Assembly (NCBI RefSeq): GCF_001613305.1 | Contig: NZ_BDCC01000054.1 | Coordinates: forward strand, 1-58,254 | DNA length: 58,254 nucleotides | Source of the DNA: Nocardia vaccinii NBRC 15922 | Lineage (GTDB): Bacteria > Actinomycetota > Actinomycetes > Mycobacteriales > Mycobacteriaceae | Reading direction: 5' to 3' | Shown here: in pieces, positions 15,501 to 27,500 of the stretch | How positions within the stretch are numbered: the first letter of the stretch is position 1 | Layout: each line of letters begins with the position of its first letter | The notes under the pieces: model-generated | Seen by the model: the letters and a program-made list of their open reading frames with translations, nothing else | What the model was told of the DNA's origin: nothing | Database searches by the model: none | Made by a program: the position numbers and the translations under genes

Positions 15501-18500
15501 CCGCTTCGCGGACAACGTCTCTCAGCGGGCGGCCGGATGTGGCGGCGAACGCGTTGTCGAGCACCTCCGGTGCGGAGTGAGCGCTGTTCAGGATGGTCAG
15601 CACTCGGGCGAAGTCGATCGGTCGGTCGCCTGTCAGCGCCGCGCCCAGGGCACGTGCGTACGGATGCTCGGGCACGGATTCGGTCTCGGATGCGAACGCC
15701 GCGGGCGCGGTCTCGGTCGTTGGGAGAATCGCGTCGGTCCGGGATCGCAATGTGGTGCTGTGGCCGGTGGGTTCGCCGGACCGCGTGCCCAGCACAATGT
15801 TCTGGTTGTCGGGGGCCTGAAGGTTCGGATGCCGGGCTGACGAGAGGCCGTGGGCTCCGGGGCCGCTCATGCCGATCGCCAGGAATTTCGGTAAGTGAGT
15901 GAGGTCGACCGCGAGAATGCCGCCGCGGCGTGGGACTGTGGTGTCGGGTGGGTCTTCGCGGTCGGGGTCGGGGACCCAGTCGGAGGTACCCGGCGCTCTG
16001 CGTTCCTTGACGCCGTTGGGCTCGGTCGAGTACCGGGTGCCGTCGGAGGATATGCGGAGTCTGCCGCCATCCGGGTAGGTGTACTGGATCGCGCCGCCGG
16101 GTTCGCGGTGGTAGCGGGTGCCGTCGGATTCGGTGCCGTATTCGGTGCCGTCGGGGTCGCGGCGGTAGCGCAGGCCGTCGGGTTCGGTGCCGTATTCGGT
16201 GCCGTCCGGTTCGCGCCGGTAGCGGGTGCCGCTGGTATAGGTGCCGTATTCGGTGCCTCTGGGGCTCTGGCGAGGCGGGGTGCTCGGTTCGCCGATGTGG
16301 TCGCTTCCGCGGGGGTCGAGTCGATACTCGATACCAGCACCCGGGACGGGGAACTGGCCGTGGTCGCCGTACGGGTCGTCCAGCAGGAGACGCACCGGGG
16401 TGCCGGTGTCCTCGTGTTCGATCGCCAGGACGGTGTAGACGTGATTCTGGGTCAGGCCCGGTACCGCGCCCGAGCCTCCGAAGGTATCGGTTCCGACGGT
16501 TACCGTCGTCCCGCGGCGCAGCGCCCATTCGATTCGGCTGCCGATCGCCCGGGCCACGGTCGCGGACCTGCTCGACAGCACGCGGTCCTGCGTCCGCCTG
16601 TCGTATATCTCGCTGAAATAGTCTGTGAGAGCTTGCTTTTCGCGTTCCCACTGCTGCGGATGGAGCTGATCCAGATACGCGCGGAAATCGTCGGAAGGCA
16701 TGGAGTTCTGCGTGCGCAAGAACTCCTGCCAGGCGACGGCGAAGGCGTCCGGGTCGTTGTGGTGGCGCATGGCCAGTCGCGCCCGCGTGGAATTGAACAG
16801 CGCCAATTGCCCGACTTGCTCGTCCTGAAAGGTTTCGGCGAGCCGGCGGGAGAATTCCGGATCGGCTGCGGGGGGGGGGGCCGGTCGTTCGCCGTGTCCG
16901 AGCGTATGTAGTCGCTCACCAGCTCGTGCAGTGTGTCGATGTCGAACCGGAGTGGATGCAGGATGTCCACATTCCTGAACCGGGCGACGGGTTGTGCGAA
17001 CCAGTCGCCTTCGGCCCGGTGGAAGCCCTTGCCGAGGCGCGCGGCCGCGGTGGTCATCGGTAGTCCTTCGATCGCTCGGTACCCGTCGCCGTTGCCGAAC
17101 CGGTGCGCGAACGCCTTTTCGATCATGGTGGCCCAGAGGGGTTCTCCGGGCTCGTGACGGACGAAGTAACCGGTCTCGGTGCCCGGGACGACATAGATCG
17201 TCTTCTCGACCCGTACCCATTCGAGAGCTTCGGAACCGTCCGGCTGTTCGGCGAGGAAGCGGACGCTGACGGTGCCGTCGCCGTGGTCGTGCAGTATCTC
17301 GGCGATCGCGTGGGGATCGTATTGGGCGAGGGATCTCAGATCGGCCAGCAGTGAGCAGTCCCCGGCCGAGCCTTGGCGTACCTCCTCGGGTGCGGGTAGT
17401 CCGCTCGGCCCGAAGAGCGGGTCGTTGTGTCGTCCGCGTATCTCGGGCAGCGCCGGGAGCGCACCGCCGGAGGTGTTGACGCGAATCCACGGGAAGTTCC
17501 CGGCGTATTTCACCCATCGCCAGGGCTCGTGGCCGTCCCGTGCCACGAGTGGGGCGTCGTACGGCATATGCGCCGGTTGCCACTGGCCGTGTTGGTCGAA
17601 GGCGAGGAATCGAATGCCTCCGCCCGCCACATTCCAGCTCAGTGTCCCGGTGTCCGTGCCCGAGGTCTGCTCGAAGGTGAAGTTCTGCGCCAGATCTCGC
17701 AGGACGTTGTGCACTTGTCCGTCGGCTCCGCTGAACTGATAGTGAGCGGGCAGGCCGGGCTGTTGGACGAGTCGTGCCGGTACTTTCGCGCCGACTGCCG
17801 CCAGTCGTTCGACGCGGCCGTTGTTGTCGACGAGAGTGAGGATGTCGGTGTCACCGGCGGGGCGGGCGATCCTGGTCGGAACCGCGGGCATCGGCAGCAG
17901 TTGCTCGCGCTGGGTGAGGGTCAGCTGCGGTAGCTGCTGGTCGCTGTGCAGTTGCTGTGGGCCCGGGTCGGGGCGGTCCAGTTGTGGCCGCGTGATGTGG
18001 GTTTCGCCGTCGAGCTCGATTTGCAATTGCTGCCGCAAGTTGTCGCCGAGGTAGGTGTCCCCGGCAGCGGGTTCGAAGATCCCGGCGGCCCGCGGAGCAT
18101 GCGACGAAGCCGTGCCGGGCCCGGAAGGACCGACGGGCAGCACCTCTGCCTCGCTGCGCCCCTTGCCTTTCGGGTCGCTGGGCGTGCGGCCGTCCTGGTC
18201 ATGTGCGGACGGGCCCGGTTCCGGCTCGCGGCCGGACGTGCGGCCGGGTTGTGGCGGCAGTAGCAGTTCGGCGTGCAGGACGGGCAGGCCGCGATTGGGG
18301 CGTTCGACACGGGTGATCCGGTAACGGGTGTCGCGCGGCAGGATGAGTTCGAGTTTGTAGGGGTCGCGGGCATCGCTGCCGATGTAAACCCCGCGTGCGC
18401 CCGGCGGAACAGCCAGTGCGACACGGTATTTCATCTTGTCGGGCATGTGCAGGACGCGGGATGCGAACGAGGTGGACAGGTAGCCGGGCTCCTGCTGGAC

Positions 18501-21500
18501 GGCGCCGATCAGAAGGTCGGGGTTGCGATCGCCGAGCGGCTGCCCGTCCGCGGCGGTCAGGAAATCGATCGTGGCGAGACTGCGGGTGACGTGGACCGTG
18601 CCGTCCAGCCGCAGCGGTGCGCCGGTCGCCTCGTCGAGCACTCGCATGTGGTCGTGCAGCGTGGCGGCGTCGAGTGGCGCGGAGGCATCCCGGGAGCCGA
18701 AATGGTCGCGGACCAGCTCGTACATCCGGGCGTCGGACCGGATCTGCTCCCAGCGCGCCGCCGGGCGGGCATCCAGGAGGGTGCTCGGCACCGCCAGTTG
18801 CTCCTCGTCCGGCCCCCAGGGGGACACTCCTGCGCGGTGGAGTTCGTCCTCGCGGGCCTGCCACAGATCGGCACTCTCGACCAGATGGGCGACCCACTGG
18901 TCGATGCCGGACGCTGTGCCCCGGCGCATCGCGATATTGATAAGAGCGCCCTCTTCGTACCGGCGCAGGGCGTGTCGTACCTCCGCGGAGAGCTCGTCCC
19001 AGGTGCGCAGGACGTTGTGCGCGAAAGTCTGGCGGGCGGCGTCGTCGGCGAAGTAGCGCACGCCGCCGACGACACGCCCCGAATCCGGGCGCGAATTATC
19101 TTGCGAATCAAACGAATCGATCGACGAGCGACGGGGTTCGCCGGTCGGCAGGTACCCCGTGCCGGTGCTGCCGGGCGCGGGTGGGACGACCTCGGCCGTG
19201 ATGCGGCCACTGTCGGAGAGGCCGGTGAAGCGGAATACGGTGTCGCGAGGAAGCAGCAGCTGCGGCTGCGCGGGATCGCCGGACAGAACACCGCGCGCGC
19301 CGGGCGGCACGGTCAGCTCGACCAGCGGACTCGACGACGTTTCCGCGGCGGCGGTGAAGGTGCGGTGCAGGACTTCCGAATCCACGCCGCTCGTCGATAG
19401 CAGATCGGCGAGCGTGCGGTCGTCGCTCACCAGGCGCATCGGTGTGGTGATCGGCAGCTGTGCGGATGTGGCCTCGTCCAGTAGCCGGATCTGCTTGCGG
19501 AGTTCGTCGATGCTGAACGGCGCGTTCAGGTTTGCGCCGAAGTGGTCGTTGAATTCGTGGTAGCGATCGAAGTCGTCCGCCACGTTCTGCCACTCGCGGC
19601 GCGGATCGTCGGCGGCCAGGAGTTCGTGCAGCCGATCGATCATTTCCAGCTTGGCGTACTCGAGGTCCTCCTCCGGAATTCGCTGCATCTCCTCGAGTTG
19701 CGGGCGTAGGTCGTCGAACGCGGGCGGCCGCTGGCCCGGCCAGAGGATTTCGATGCCCGTCGGCGCCCCCTCCGCGGCGTCCCAGTCGCGTACGAAACCG
19801 TCCGGATCGGCCAGGAACTCGTCCACCACAGCGGGTTTGCCGGTGTGGGCGAGGATCGCCGAACGCTGTCCCGGGTTCAGTCGATCGAGTGAGGTCGGCG
19901 CAGGGCTGGTGAGTTGTGTTGTGCGCGAGGTGGCTCCGTCGCCCGGAACGGTGGTGTCGCCGAAGCGCTGTGCGGTCCCGGTGACGGTGATGTCCGATGT
20001 GCCGACGCCCGATACGCGGTTGCGTCCGAACAAGGTGCGGATGCTGCGGAAGGGTGATTCCGCAGCAGGCCGGGTTCTGTTATCCCGTGCTGCAGAGGAT
20101 GTCGACGGTGTCGAGGACGACGCGACGGCCGCGTTCCGGCCACGCAGGCGGGATACGAAGCCCTGGAGTCGTTGCAATCCGCGTCTGCGTACGGAGCCCG
20201 GTGCCGTGTCGTTGGTGCGAGCGGTGCCGTCGATCCCCGGACCGGTATTTCGGTGACCGGCCTGGCTGGATGCCGTGTCGCCGTGTGGATTTACCGATGA
20301 GCTACCGGTCCGGTCGGGGACGGTGGACGAGGTTCGGTTGCCGCCCGACCGGTACTCGGGTGCGCCGATGCGGATGTCGGACGGGAATCGGGGGACCGTT
20401 GCGCCGCGTGGGAGCAGCGGGCGGACCGTATTCCCCTCGGGGGTGTACAGAATGGCGTGCACGGCGGCCGGGTGGTGTTGCCCGGGCAGCGTGTGGGTGG
20501 GGTCGGCGACGTCGTGGACACGGACGAGGCCGCGGTCGTTGAACATCAGGTAGGCATGTGCGCCGATGCCGTTTGTCATGGGTGTGGCGTGCTCGGCGAC
20601 GACGATGGCATGTGCGCCGGGGCCGTGGATCTGGAGGTTCCGGACGATCGCGCTCTGGTCGGGGAATCCGCGCAGTCTGCCGCGTGCGCCCCATTCGAGG
20701 TCCCGCCGCGTCCGGCCGGGCAGCGGAGTGGAGCCCTGCGGTATGCGAATTCTGTTGCCACTCGGAGTATTTCGGAGGGCAGTGAGGGTTCCCACGACGC
20801 AGTCCGTATTCGTCAGCGAGTCGCGCAATGTCGTGGTTCGGCGGTTCGTCACCATCGTGTGGGCGGTGGCGCCGTCGCCACGGGCGGTCCTCGAGCTCGG
20901 GACCGGGGTGGGCGTGGTCGTCTCGCGGCGCAATCGGTCCAGGGGACGGCGGAACAGGTCGCGGAAGTGGCGGCGCGGAGTGTCCGCGGTCGGAAGGGGC
21001 GTCGCGGCATTGGTCGTCCGATCCGATGGGGTGCCGATTCGGGAAGCCCAGCGCCGCAGCCGGTTCCAGGGGTTACGGCCCTCTCGGGCGGTTGTGGGCG
21101 TGTCGCCGATGCGTGTCGGGGCGCTACCGTCGGACAGGGGGATCGTGCGGCCCTGCGATGACGGGGCGTCTTCGGTGGATTCCTCGACCGACTTGGGCAG
21201 TGGGGGGTCTTCGGCCGAGGTGATCGCCTCGGCCGGATCGACCTTCTTGGTGACGTCCTCGGGCGGCGTGAGGTCCTCGGGGGAGGTGACGCCTTCGAGC
21301 GGTGTGATCTCCTCGGCGGTGGTCACCTTCTTCGAAGACGTGCTGTCCTGGGGAGTGGTGAGATCGGAAGTCTCTTGCGGCGAAATATTTTCCAGAGAAC
21401 GCGCGGGCCCACGCCTCGTGGTTGTGATGTTCAAGCGTGGATCGACGCCCTGCGGCTGTTCGCCGGACAGCGAGGGGAAGGGCCTCGTTGCCGAATCCGC

Positions 21501-24500
21501 GAACTCCCTTGGGGGGACCAGCGGGAAGACGCGTTGTCCCGTGTCGGGATCCCGGAACGTCCTGCGCGGGGGGACCAGCGGGAATCGGCTTTGCCCGGTG
21601 TCCCGGAATGCTTCGTGCTGGACCGGACGGAAGGAAGGTCGTTGCGTGACAGCATCTTCGGAATCGTCGTCCCACCAGCGTACGGTCCGGTCCGGCCTGA
21701 AGGGTCGTGATTGCGATGGCTGATCGCGTCGATCCGAGGCGTTGGTTCGGTCCTCGGGCCGGATCTCGAGCGGCGAGGTCTCCGAAGAGTCCGTGGCGGT
21801 GATCGATTCGGTGTGCGGCGGCAGGTTCGTGTTGTCGGTGCCGTGTACCGATTCGTCCTCGTCGTCGTGGATGCGGATCGCGGCGCGGATATCGGTCAGT
21901 CTGAACGGACGGCCCGTCGGGTGGATGGTCGGGCTCATGAGCGGCGCGGCTTCGGAGATCACACCGTCCGTGTTCAGCAGGGATGCCTGCGGTGTCGCGT
22001 CGTCCTCGTATTCGGACTCCTGCTCCCCGGGTTCGTCCGGTCTTTCCAGGCCCGTCCGGTCGACCGGCTGTCGGGCCCGTGCCTCGGAGACCGCGGCGCC
22101 CTCGCGTGGCAGAGAGCTCGAACGGAGCTGGGGTGTGGTCGGTTCGAATGCCGTTTCGTGCGCGGGGGTTCGGGGTTCCTGATCATCGGGTTGGAAGAAG
22201 TCGTCCGATTCCTCGTCGTCCGTGCGGAGTTCGAATTGGATGTCGCTCAGTCTGGGCGGGCGGATCATCGAGCCGATGACCGCGGGCATTTCGGCGTCGT
22301 CGCCCTCGTGATCGGGCTCCGATTCATGTCCCTCGTGATCGTCGCCGACCAGGGCCGGATCCTCTTGCGTCCCTTCGCCCAGGGGTGCGTACCGCATCGT
22401 CTCGGTGGACCGCATGATGCGGATCCTCGGGGGAATCGTGCCGCTGTGCTCTTCGTCGTGCTGCTGATTCGACATGTCGTCCGTCGAATCCTCTTCCACC
22501 ACTTCGCGAATCGGTTCTTCCCGGGTGGACTCGTCGAGTCCGGTCGGGCGAGCCGCGGTGTTGCCCTGCGGAACAATTCGCTGGTCGAAGGATTCGGCGG
22601 GGAAGTACTGACCGATTGCTTCGGAACTCTCGTCGAGCGTGAGGTCCACCGCGCTGTGCTCGTCGAATTCGACCGCCGCAGAAGACAGTTTCGCGATGCC
22701 GGCCGCGGAGAGCGGGGCTCCCACTTGCTGGTCGTCGCGCTGTTGCTCCAGTGGCGGGGTCTCGAGGGTCGTGGCTTTCTCGTCGTGCTGTTGCTTCGAC
22801 GAGTCGGCGGTCAGGTCGGGCTCTACTTCCGTCGGCTGGGCGAGCTCACGCTGCGGCCGAGCGGAATCGCTGCTTTCCGATGCTGGTGGTGTGCTCGTCT
22901 TCGGCCGGAGAGGTTCGTCTTCCGAGGCGTCGTCGTGGGCAAGGTCTGTCTTCTTCTGCGGCAGAGTGGATTCGGCGACTTCGATCGGCTCTGCGTCAGT
23001 GATCGTCTCCTCGACGAGTTCGGCGGACTCGAGCGGCTTGCCGTCCGAGGTGATCGCCGGGTGCGACTCGTCGAGCTGTGGTATCGGTCGGATGCCGGTC
23101 TGCGTGAGGGATTCGGGCGGGTGCAGAGTGAAGGAATGATCGCCCAGCTCGGTGTCGAGGGGACCGAACTCCTCGTCCGAGTCGAGCTGTTCGAAGTTCG
23201 TGGTCTTGGGCGAGAGATGCCCATCGTCCGAGGAGTCGTCGTAGTGTTCGACGGGTTTGATCGATGACGTCTTCTGCTGCGTCGAAACCGGTTCGAGCGA
23301 CGAGGGAAGCGGGCCGAAGGGGATGTCCGGGTCGAGCTTCTTCGCGACGGATGGTGTTGTGTCGCCCATCGATTCGCCCTCGGACAGGGCCGCTTTGCTG
23401 TCCTCGGCCGAGGGATCGTGGATGATCGTACCCGTGGGCGATGCGGGCGGAAGGATGAGTTTGCCCTCCGCGTCGTAGAGCCCCTTGTCGAAACTCTTGT
23501 CGAGCCCGCTGTCGAAGACGGCCGTCGCCGTCGGCTCGGTGCTGCCTTCCTCGAATTCGGTTGCGGCGGTGGCTGCTTCGGCCACGGACTGGGTGCTCTG
23601 GCTGATGGTGCCGGGCTTTTCGAGCCCCTCCAGCGACAGGGCGATGGCAGCGGCGAGGTCGGGGTCCTTCTCCTCGGCCTCGACCTTGGCCTTGGCGGCG
23701 GCCGCGTGGAACTCGGCCACCGATTCGTCGATGGCGGCGGCGAGCTCCGGGTCGGTCTGCTTCAGGTCCGGCCCGGTGGCTTCCTCCGCCACGGCGGGTG
23801 TGCGCACGACGGTGACGGCGGGGTCGGCGATCGCCTCGTCGAAGGTGAGATCCACGGGTTGGCTGTTGGCGTCGAGCATTTCGCCGGGCTTGGAACCGGC
23901 CGACGGGAACCAGAGGTAGCGGGCGGCCTCGGCGTCGCCGAATATCGTGATCCGGCCCGGACCGGGTGCGGTCTGGGTGTTGTCCTGCGGGTTGTATTCG
24001 TCGAATTCGAAGGTGAGCAGGCTCGCGAAATCGTCCCAGGGCCTGGTCGGCAGGGCGAGCGTGGGGGCGTGATCGCCGGTCGGCACGGCGAGGTGGTAGT
24101 GGTTGAAGGCGACCAGGGTCGCGGCATCGGCCGGTGCCGTGGCATTCGGGCCGAAGGTCTGTCCCCTCCGCATGTCCTGGCCGTATACGCGCACGTTGCG
24201 GCTGTTGTTGCTGAGGCGGGCGAGTGCGGCTGCGGCGGCCTGGGGGACCACATGGAAGACGTCGGTTCGCCAGACGCCGCGCTGTGTCAGCTGTCTGACC
24301 TGACGGATGTATTCCGCGAAGTGGGCGATCTGGTCCGCGGCCGAGATCGGGTTCTGCTCCTCGGCGGCGGTGAGTTGTCTGCCGAGGTTCCGGTCCGCGT
24401 TCCTGATGGTCGTGAAGGCCAGCAGGTACTCGTTCATCCTGGGCCCGACCAGTTCGGCGGCGGTCATGAGGCGCAGCTCGCGGATCCGGCGGTCGAGTTC

Positions 24501-27500
24501 GGCCGCCGAGGTGTACGGAGTGCTGTACATGATGCGTTCGAGGGCGTGGAAGAAGCAGTCGCCGTCCGGCGGCATCGATTCCCACACATATCCCCGCGGT
24601 GCCGCGATCCCGTCCACGACGTGCGATCGGGGGCCCGTCTTGCGTCCGACCGTCGGCGACACACTGCTGCCGCCGAACAGGGTCGAGATGAATCCTTTGG
24701 ACTTGGTCTTCGGCTTGGACGACTCGGCACTCGCCTCCGCCTCGGTCCCGGCCTTGGCCGCCTTCAGTTCGGCAGCGAGCTTGTCGGCCGCCGCGGCCTG
24801 CGCCTTGATCTCGTCAGGATCGAGTTTCTCGGCACCGGTCGGATCGAACTTCTCGGTTTTCGGGGTGGTCGCGTTCGAAGACTTCGTATCCGGTCCGTTC
24901 GCGGCCTTCTCGGCCTCGGCCTTCTCAGCTGCGAGTTTCTCGGCTGCGAGTTCCTCGGCCTCGGCCTCGGCTTTTTCGGCTGCGAGTTTCTTCGCTGCCG
25001 CCTCGGCCTCGGCCTTCTCGGTAGCGGCGTCGTCTTCCGTCTTGTCGGGGTCCTTGGTCGTGCTGCCCTCGCCCTCGGTGTCGCTGTCCGACTGCTTCTT
25101 CTTGGGCTCGGACTTCTTCTCGGTCGCGGCCTTCTTCGCTTCGGCGTCCTTGTTGGCCTTCGCCTCGGCTTCTTCCTCGGCCTTCTTTTCTGCCTCGGCC
25201 TTCTCTGCTGCGGCCTTGTCTGCTGCGGCCTTGTCTGCTGCGGCCTTGTCTGCTGCGGCCTTGTCTGCCGCGGCTTTCTTTTCCGCTGCGGCTTTGTCTT
25301 CTGCGGTTTTCTTTTCCGCCGCGGCCTTGTCCTCTGCCGCCTTCTTTTCCGCGGCTGCCTTGTCCGCGGCGGCTTTGTCGTCTGCCGCCTTCTTCGCGGG
25401 ATCGGTCTCGTCCGTCTCGTCGGCCTTCGGCTTGCTCTCCTTCGGCGGGACGAATGGAGCCGAATCATCCTTGGGCGCAATGAATTTCGGAAGGTTCGCG
25501 CTGTCCGGCGGCTTCTCGTTGGAACGCAGGATGAGATCACCGGTGACCCAGAGCGTCCCCTTGGGTCCGATGACCTCGACCACGGCCACCGAACGCAGTC
25601 GCTTGCCTTCCGGCTTTCCGCCTTTCACGTTGGTACGGAACAGGTTTCGCAACACGCTGCCGATCGCGACGGTGCCGCCCTTACCCGAGACGTCGCCGCC
25701 GAGCGGGATGCTGCTGGGTCCGCCGCGGTCGTTGGTCTGCTTGGCCCCGCTGTAGCCGAAACTCAGTGCGGTGCTGGTGTTTCTGCTCGACGAGGACCCC
25801 ATATTGTCGACGGAGAATTCGAAGACGTCGAACGCGATCTGGTCGTTGCCGTCCTCCTCGCGCGGCGAGTACAGGCTCATCTTGACGACGGTGTCGCCGA
25901 TCTTGACACCCGTCGCATGCTGCTGCGGGGTCGGCACGGTGCCGGTCTGCTCGACATTCAGGAACGGCGCGGTGGACTGCGGTCCCAGCTGGACGAAGTC
26001 ACCCTTCGCGACCAGCGTGACCAGGCGGTTGTACATGCCCTCGGCGACCCGGGTGTTGTCGTTGGTGCGCAGCGACGGGTCGACGCGCAACAGCGCCTCG
26101 GCGAACTGCTGTGACGCGTCGAACTCACGGATGTCGAATGCCAGCTCGGGCTTCCAAGAGGGCACGGACAGCAGCTCGCGCACGTTGTCGGGCACCTTCT
26201 CGGCCGGCTTGACGGCGGTGGCCGCCTCGAGGTCGACGGTCTCGGGAGTCCCGATGGCCTTGGCCGGTTCGAGCTTGCTCTTGGTCGGATCGAATCCGAA
26301 CACCTGCGGCTCGGTGCGCGCGACCTCGGCCGCGGGTGTCTCGCCGTCCTTCGCTATCGGCTTCGGCTTCGGCTTCGTGTCACCCTCGTGCACGCGCATG
26401 AAGGTGGTGGCCTTGACGGAGTCGGATTCGGACTGACTCGGTGTCGGAATCTCGTCGGGATCCAGGCCCTCCGCGACGCCCCGCCACTCGCCGGTCGTGA
26501 TGAGCGCCTGTCCCTCGGCGATCGCGGTGCCGCCCGTGACGAGGAAGTCGCCGAGCTTGTCGTACAGGTACCCCGACAACGTCTCGTCCATCGTCCGCCA
26601 GTCGACCGTGACGGTCCATTCGGTGGGGATCTTGAACTCGTACTGCCGCGCGGCGCTGCGCTGCCATGCGCTCAGGTCGCGGGTCGAGTTCTGTACCTCG
26701 CTGTGCGTGCCCGTGCGCTGGATCGCGAGCGTCGCCCCGGGACGCTGCTGATTGCTCTGCCCGCCGATGCCGACACTGAGCTGGTTGCTCTGACTGTGGC
26801 TGCTGCCGACGTTGGTCGCGCCGGGCTCCACCAGGGCGTTGCCGTCGGCGCGGATGTGCCGGTGGACGTTGTCCAGGGCGGCGGTCCGGGGGACCATCTT
26901 GCCCTCGATGGTGGCCAGGGTTCGGCCGTCCGGCATGTCCTTGTCCGATTGGGGGCGTTGGGTGAACGTGACGCCGACCATGCGCGGGATGCCGCCGGAC
27001 CGGTCGACGAAATGGAACGAGTGTTTGCCCTCGGATCCGGCATTGGCGAGGTTGCGCACGCCGTAGCTGGTGGTGTGCGCGTTGATCAGCGGTGCGACGC
27101 CGGGGTGGTAGTTGTTGTGGCCGACGACGGTCGCACCGGGGGAGATCTTCTCCAGCAGAGTCGTGGCGGCGTTCTCGAGCGCTCCGCGACCATCGTCGAA
27201 GATGACCTCGGTCGCGCCGCCGAAGGCGGGCAGGGCCTTGGCCGTGTCGGGAGCGTCGGGGCGCTTTCCGACGTAGGCGTCCGACAACAGGCGGGGCTCG
27301 ACCGGTACGTATTTGTCGACCTTTTTCTCGGTGCCGTCGTCCTGGGGCACGGTGACGGACTGCTTCTCCTGCCCCTCCGGGATGATGTCGAGCTTCCAAC
27401 CCTGCTCTCCGGCCGTCTTCACGAGCAGAGCCTTGTATTCGGGATAGTCGTGCAGGTCGTTGTCGGTCAGGAAGAACTCGAGCCGGTTGGGGGCGTCGAC

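Noticed and set aside
25201..25275. 15-base tandem units considered as a CRISPR-like or minisatellite array
   Set aside because: They are in-frame codons of the Ala/Lys helix (AAADK units) with no spacers, so a coding explanation suffices.
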